From NCBI RefSeq assembly GCF_003977755.1, contig NZ_RQWN01000001.1, positions 1,455,855 to 1,519,854 on the forward strand: a stretch of DNA of 64,000 nucleotides. The letters are read 5' to 3'. Origin of the DNA: Haloterrigena salifodinae. Its GTDB lineage: Archaea; Halobacteriota; Halobacteria; Halobacteriales; Natrialbaceae. Positions 60,882 through 64,000 of this stretch are shown here, piece by piece (within the stretch, counting starts at the first letter, position 1; every line of letters starts with the position of its first letter). The translations under genes and the position numbers were made by a program. The notes under the pieces are model-generated. The model was given only the letters and a program-made list of their open reading frames with translations. It was not told the DNA's origin and ran no database searches.

Positions 60882-60953
60882 ACGCCTGCGGTAGACGATC
60901 GCTCGATGAGGTGTAGCCCCGCGGCTTTTCTCGCTTACCGACGAAAGGCGGAT

Positions 60954-62429
60954 ATGAACGAGAGCGAGCCGACGCTCGAGCGCGCGCTCGGTCGCGCCTG
61001 GACCGACGACCGAGCCTGGACGCTGCTGACGCGGCTGACCGAACTGCCACACCGGATGGGCGGCTCGCCCAACGAGCGCCGCGCGGCCGAGATCATCCGC
61101 GAGACGCTCTCGGACGCGGGTCTCGAGGGCGTGCGGGTACAGGAGTTTCCGATGCAGTACTGGGAACGGGGCTCGACCGAGTTCGCCGTACTCGGCGGAG
61201 AACACGGGAAAGACAACGAACCGGACCGCCGCAAAACCCTCGATCGTTCCTTCGAGGCGATCGCACTCCCGTACTCGCCGGCCGGCGACGTCGAGGGCCC
61301 GCTGGTCGACGTCGGCTACGGCACACCCGATGAGATCGCGGACGCCGAGTTGCAGGGGGCGATCGCCGTCGCCAGCACCACGACGCCGCGGGATCAGCGG
61401 TTCGTCCACCGGATGGAGAAGTTCGGCCACGCCGTCGCCGCAGGCGCGAAGGCCTTCGTCTTCGCCAACCATGTGTCCGGACAACTGCCCCCGACGGGTG
61501 CGCTGACGTTCGACGTCGAGGCGGCCGCTCCCGGCGTCGGTGTCAGCGCCGAAACCCACGACTGGTTGACCGACTATGCCGAACGGGGCGCTCGAGCCCG
61601 GATCCGCGTCGACGCGACGACGACGGACGGCTCGAGTCGGAACGTCCACGGCGTTCTGGGTAGCGAGGCGCGTGGTGCCTCGGACGAATCGAGCGGGCAG
61701 CGAGGCGGTTTCACCGCCTCGAGCGAGACGACGGAGTCGTCTCCCGGCCCGCGAGATGCGGAAACGGACGACGAGGTGCTCGTCGTCGCCCACTACGACG
61801 CCCACGACATCACAGAGGGCGCACTCGACAATGGCTGCGGGATCGCGACCGTCGCCGGCGCGACGGCGATCCTTGCGGCCCTCGAGGAAGACCTCGACTG
61901 CCGGGTCCGGATCGCGGGCGTCGGCTGCGAGGAGATTGGCCTGCTGGGCGCCGAAGCGATGGCCAAGAAACTCGACCTCGAGTCGGTTCGCGCGGTGGTC
62001 AACGTCGACGGCGCGGGTCGGTTTCGTAACCTGCGGGCGCTCTCCCATGGCTCAGCGGACCTCGAGGAGTTGGCCGAAGACGTGACGTCGGCCGTCGGCC
62101 AGCCGGTCGTCGACGAGTCGGATCCACACCCGTTCAGCGACCACTGGCCGTTCCTGCGGGCGGGCGTGCCGGCGCTGCAACTTCACAGCGAACCCCCGGA
62201 GGGCAGCGAGCGCGGCCGCGGCTGGACGCACACGACGGCCGACACGCGCGACAAAGTGGACCGCCGGAATCTGCGCGAACACGCCATGTTGACCGCGCTA
62301 CTGGTGCGAGAACTCACGCGTACCGAGGTATCCCGAGTCGACACCGCGGATCTGCAGGAGCGACTGCGAGAACAGGAGTACGAGCCGGGGATGCGCGCCG
62401 CCGATATCTGGCCCGACGCGTGGGACTGA
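60954..62429 (+). CDS. M28 family zinc aminopeptidase-type protein with in-frame insertion
   Basis: 491-residue co-catalytic zinc peptidase. Metal ligands are in VVAHYDAHDITEGALDNGCG, then GCEEIGLLGAEAMAKKL (catalytic and bridging Glu), VVNVDGAGRFRNL, and the C-terminal His in WTHTTADTRDKVDRRN. A PA-like domain (residues ~110-200, AIAVASTTTPRDQRFVHRME) is inserted as usual. There is no signal peptide, so the enzyme is probably cytoplasmic. Between NVHGVLGSEARG and DEVLVVAHYD lies an approximately 35-residue Ser/Glu/Arg-rich insertion whose DNA contains three inverted repeats. The ATG at 60954 is preferred over 60906. Confidence 0.88.
   Translation: MNESEPTLERALGRAWTDDRAWTLLTRLTELPHRMGGSPNERRAAEIIRETLSDAGLEGVRVQEFPMQYWERGSTEFAVLGGEHGKDNEPDRRKTLDRSFEAIALPYSPAGDVEGPLVDVGYGTPDEIADAELQGAIAVASTTTPRDQRFVHRMEKFGHAVAAGAKAFVFANHVSGQLPPTGALTFDVEAAAPGVGVSAETHDWLTDYAERGARARIRVDATTTDGSSRNVHGVLGSEARGASDESSGQRGGFTASSETTESSPGPRDAETDDEVLVVAHYDAHDITEGALDNGCGIATVAGATAILAALEEDLDCRVRIAGVGCEEIGLLGAEAMAKKLDLESVRAVVNVDGAGRFRNLRALSHGSADLEELAEDVTSAVGQPVVDESDPHPFSDHWPFLRAGVPALQLHSEPPEGSERGRGWTHTTADTRDKVDRRNLREHAMLTALLVRELTRTEVSRVDTADLQERLREQEYEPGMRAADIWPDAWD
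61664..61743. repeat. Three-hairpin in-frame insertion in the M28 peptidase gene
   Basis: Inverted repeats at 61664-61682 (6-bp stem, seven-base loop), 61701-61721 (9-bp perfect stem, loop TTC) and 61725-61743 (8-bp perfect stem, loop GGA). They encode low-complexity SEARGASDESSGQRGGFTAS-type sequence not expected in the family. Confidence 0.7.
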
Positions 62430-62462
62430 CCGAAACGGTGCCTCGAGGCGGAACCGCGAGGA

Positions 62463-62777
62463 TCAGAACGGCACGTCGTCCGAGATATCTCGGGAAGTTC
62501 CCTCCGAGAGCCCGTCGAAGCCGGTCGTCACCGAGACGTAATCGATTTCGTCGATCTCGCCGGGGAGGCGACGCTGGATCGCCTGGGTCGTCATCGGACT
62601 GACGCCGCAGCCGCTACAGGCGCCGGTCAGGTTGATCTCGACGTGGCCGTCCTCGAGGTCGACGGCGGTGATCGACGAGTCGCCGCCGTGGGCCTGAATC
62701 TGGGGGAAGTTGCGCTGGAGGAACAGCGAGACGGCTTCGCGAACCTCGTCTTCCGGGGACTGGGCGGACTCGCTCAT
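62463..62777 (-). CDS. NifU C-terminal domain Fe-S scaffold protein
   Basis: 104-residue protein with the Nfu-type domain that carries or transfers 4Fe-4S clusters. The core reads NFPQIQAHGGDSSITAVDLE, then VEINLTGACSGCGVSPMTTQ, with the two cluster cysteines in CSGC. The N-terminus MSESAQSPEDEVREAVSLFL is acidic, as usual in haloarchaea. The ATG at 62777 is chosen; the long frame to 63161 passes through the next gene. It converges with the M28 gene, 33 bases from its stop. Confidence 0.92.
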   Translation of the reverse strand: MSESAQSPEDEVREAVSLFLQRNFPQIQAHGGDSSITAVDLEDGHVEINLTGACSGCGVSPMTTQAIQRRLPGEIDEIDYVSVTTGFDGLSEGTSRDISDDVPF

Positions 62778-62860
62778 ACCGGAGCCGAGGATCCGGACGG
62801 GTTTATCTCTGTTCACCGATCGGTTCGGCCTCGGGGAACGGGAGCCGAGTCGACCGACTC

Positions 62861-63103
62861 TCACCCGCGCATCTCGGCGTCGACGGCGGTCCGAACGACG
62901 CGGGCGACGCCGAGCATCGCGACGAACGAGCCCGCGAGAATCAGCGCGGCCAGCAGGAAGACCGCGAGCCCGACCGCGCCGGCGGTCGGCCCCGACAGCA
63001 GCGGCGAGACGAGTTGCATGCCGAAGACGACGATACAGACGCCCGCCGCGACGCGGATCGAGCCCCGCCAGTAGGCGCCGTACTCGTCGGGAGACAGTTC
63101 CAT
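62861..63103 (-). CDS. Small two-segment membrane protein
   Basis: 80-residue protein with two hydrophobic segments (~18-40, VAAGVCIVVFGMQLVSPLL; ~43-68, AVGLAVFLLAALILAGSFVA), a short acidic head (MELSPDEYGAYWRGS) and a charged tail. It is of the size and style of many haloarchaeal uncharacterised membrane proteins. It lies between truA and the NifU-type gene on the same strand; cotranscription is plausible but not shown. No family is recognised. Confidence 0.72.
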   Translation of the reverse strand: MELSPDEYGAYWRGSIRVAAGVCIVVFGMQLVSPLLSGPTAGAVGLAVFLLAALILAGSFVAMLGVARVVRTAVDAEMRG

Positions 63104-63157
63104 ACGGCTGACTGTCGGTCCCGACCGTAAAAAGCGTCTGTCCGCCGGCCGGTCCGC

Positions 63158-64000
63158 TCACCGGACGCCGTCCGCGATCTGGCCCGCGACTCGAGCCCTC
63201 GTCCGTCGCTCAGTTCGGCGTTCGCGGAAGATCTCGCGGGCGCTCGCGGCCGCCGTCTCGTCGATTTCGAAGGAGAGGTTGGGATAGTCGACGGCGGTCA
63301 GGACAAGCGGCTCCGGCGCCGCCGGCGCGACTCCCTCGTGGCCGGGCAGGGGTTCGGGGTCGAACGCGCGGTCGATCTTCTCGAGGGGCGCGTCGCCGGT
63401 CCCGACCGCGCGGGCGAGCGAGACCAGTCGGCGGACGAGTTCGCGGGCGAAGCCGCCGGCGGTGACGGTCAAAACGAGAAAGTCGCCGTCGCGGGTCGCC
63501 TCGAGGGTCGGCGAGCGCTCGGTGTTGCGGTCGTCCGGCGTGAGGTTGTGGAAGTCGTGGCTGCCGGAGAGGGCCTCGCAGGCGGTCCGAAAGCGGTCAT
63601 CGTCGACGGCGTTTCGTCCGGGGTCGCCTCGATCGTCGGCGCGATCGCTCGCTGACGCGGATCGGTCGCGTCGACGCGAGTCTGCCGGCGGCGCGTACAG
63701 GTGATACGTGTACTCGCGGCGCTCGGCGTGGTGGGTCGCGTGGAACGCCGGGGGCGCGTCGGCGGCGGCCCACGCGCGGATATCGGCGGGGAGTTCGCCG
63801 TTCATGGCCCGCGGCGTCAGCCAGTCGGGCGCCTCGAGGGCGACCGTCTGAGCGAGCGCGGAGACGCCGGCGTCGGTCCGCCCCGCGGCGGCGTAGCCGT
63901 CGGGTCTGTCGGCGTTCGGGGCGAGCACCTCGAGATCGCGCAGGGCGTCGAAGATCTCGTCCTCGACGGTTGGGACGTCGGGCTGGCGCTGGAAACCGTA
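63158..64000 (-). CDS. truA: tRNA pseudouridine synthase A (5' end beyond the window)
   Basis: Partial gene of at least 280 codons, entering from the right edge and ending at 63158. It isomerises uridines 38-40 of the tRNA anticodon stem. The visible N-terminal part reads YGFQRQPDVPTVEDEIFDAL, then the catalytic motif AAGRTDAGVSALAQTVALEA with the active-site Asp, FHATHHAERREYTYHLYAPP, and the C-terminal LVLTVTAGGFARELVRRLVS. An Arg/Asp/Ser-rich stretch of about 28 residues (SRRRDRSASASDRADDRGD) is inserted after the first domain. The ATG of the short frame at 63928 is not the real start, because conserved sequence continues to the window edge. Confidence 0.93.
   Translation of the reverse strand, partial: YGFQRQPDVPTVEDEIFDALRDLEVLAPNADRPDGYAAAGRTDAGVSALAQTVALEAPDWLTPRAMNGELPADIRAWAAADAPPAFHATHHAERREYTYHLYAPPADSRRRDRSASASDRADDRGDPGRNAVDDDRFRTACEALSGSHDFHNLTPDDRNTERSPTLEATRDGDFLVLTVTAGGFARELVRRLVSLARAVGTGDAPLEKIDRAFDPEPLPGHEGVAPAAPEPLVLTAVDYPNLSFEIDETAAASAREIFRERRTERRTRARVAGQIADGVR

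Overview
The window is chromosomal DNA of a halophilic archaeon (class Halobacteria). A Natrinema/Haloterrigena-type member of the Natrialbales is my best guess from general resemblance; no search was run. The basis is high G+C, very acidic proteins, twin-arginine and lipobox signals, PGF-CTERM surface anchors, TATA boxes directly upstream of start codons, and lineage-typical families (DUF373, DUF1405, DUF5811, DUF6276, HFX_2341-type regulators, PAN, pyruvoyl arginine decarboxylase). I found no tRNA, rRNA, CRISPR array or intact insertion sequence.

Layout. 0-3.5 kb: the tail of an unknown gene, an anchored beta-propeller protein, a DUF1405 membrane protein and a frameshifted small regulator. 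3.5-16.5 kb: valS (-), a DUF4097 lipoprotein, an unknown protein, a large RND/MMPL exporter, an HFX_2341-type regulator, a sulfatase-like protein, a Tfx-type DNA-binding protein, an MBL hydrolase and a TRAM protein. 16.7-18.5 kb: etfBA. 18.9-22.7 kb: a two-gene chemosensory unit (binding lipoprotein plus transducer, like BasB-BasT). 22.8-28.2 kb: an isoprenyl diphosphate synthase, DUF373, a hybrid sensor kinase and a radical SAM protein. 28.6-39.7 kb: a surface-protein region of lower G+C (lipoprotein, membrane-anchored HTH regulator and divergent secreted partner, modular subtilase, S-layer glycoprotein, type IV pilin-like protein). 39.7-52.2 kb: a methyltransferase resembling plant VTE3, the A-type ATP synthase operon atpHIKECFAB, an acyl-CoA synthetase, decayed gene pieces, then a separate atpD and DUF6276. 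52.3-64 kb: DUF5811, pdaD, PAN, an ABC exporter, pepF, an Old Yellow Enzyme homologue, an M28 peptidase, a NifU-type scaffold, a small membrane protein and truA (cut by the window end).

The genes cover membrane energetics (ATP synthase, ETF, quinone-type methyltransferase), protein turnover (PAN, PepF, M28, subtilase), surface architecture and sensing. I did not find a clear-cut new defence or mobile system. The most unusual signals are: (1) short perfect hairpins with three-base loops that occur both between genes and as in-frame insertions in a histidine kinase and a peptidase; (2) a probable 250-bp insertion that duplicated the 3' end of the radical SAM gene; (3) a duplicated leader block flanking the beta-propeller gene; (4) an alternating A-B-A-B-A tail on the subtilase next to the S-layer gene; (5) an archaeal VTE3-like methyltransferase; (6) a palindrome over the atpD promoter beside two broken genes.
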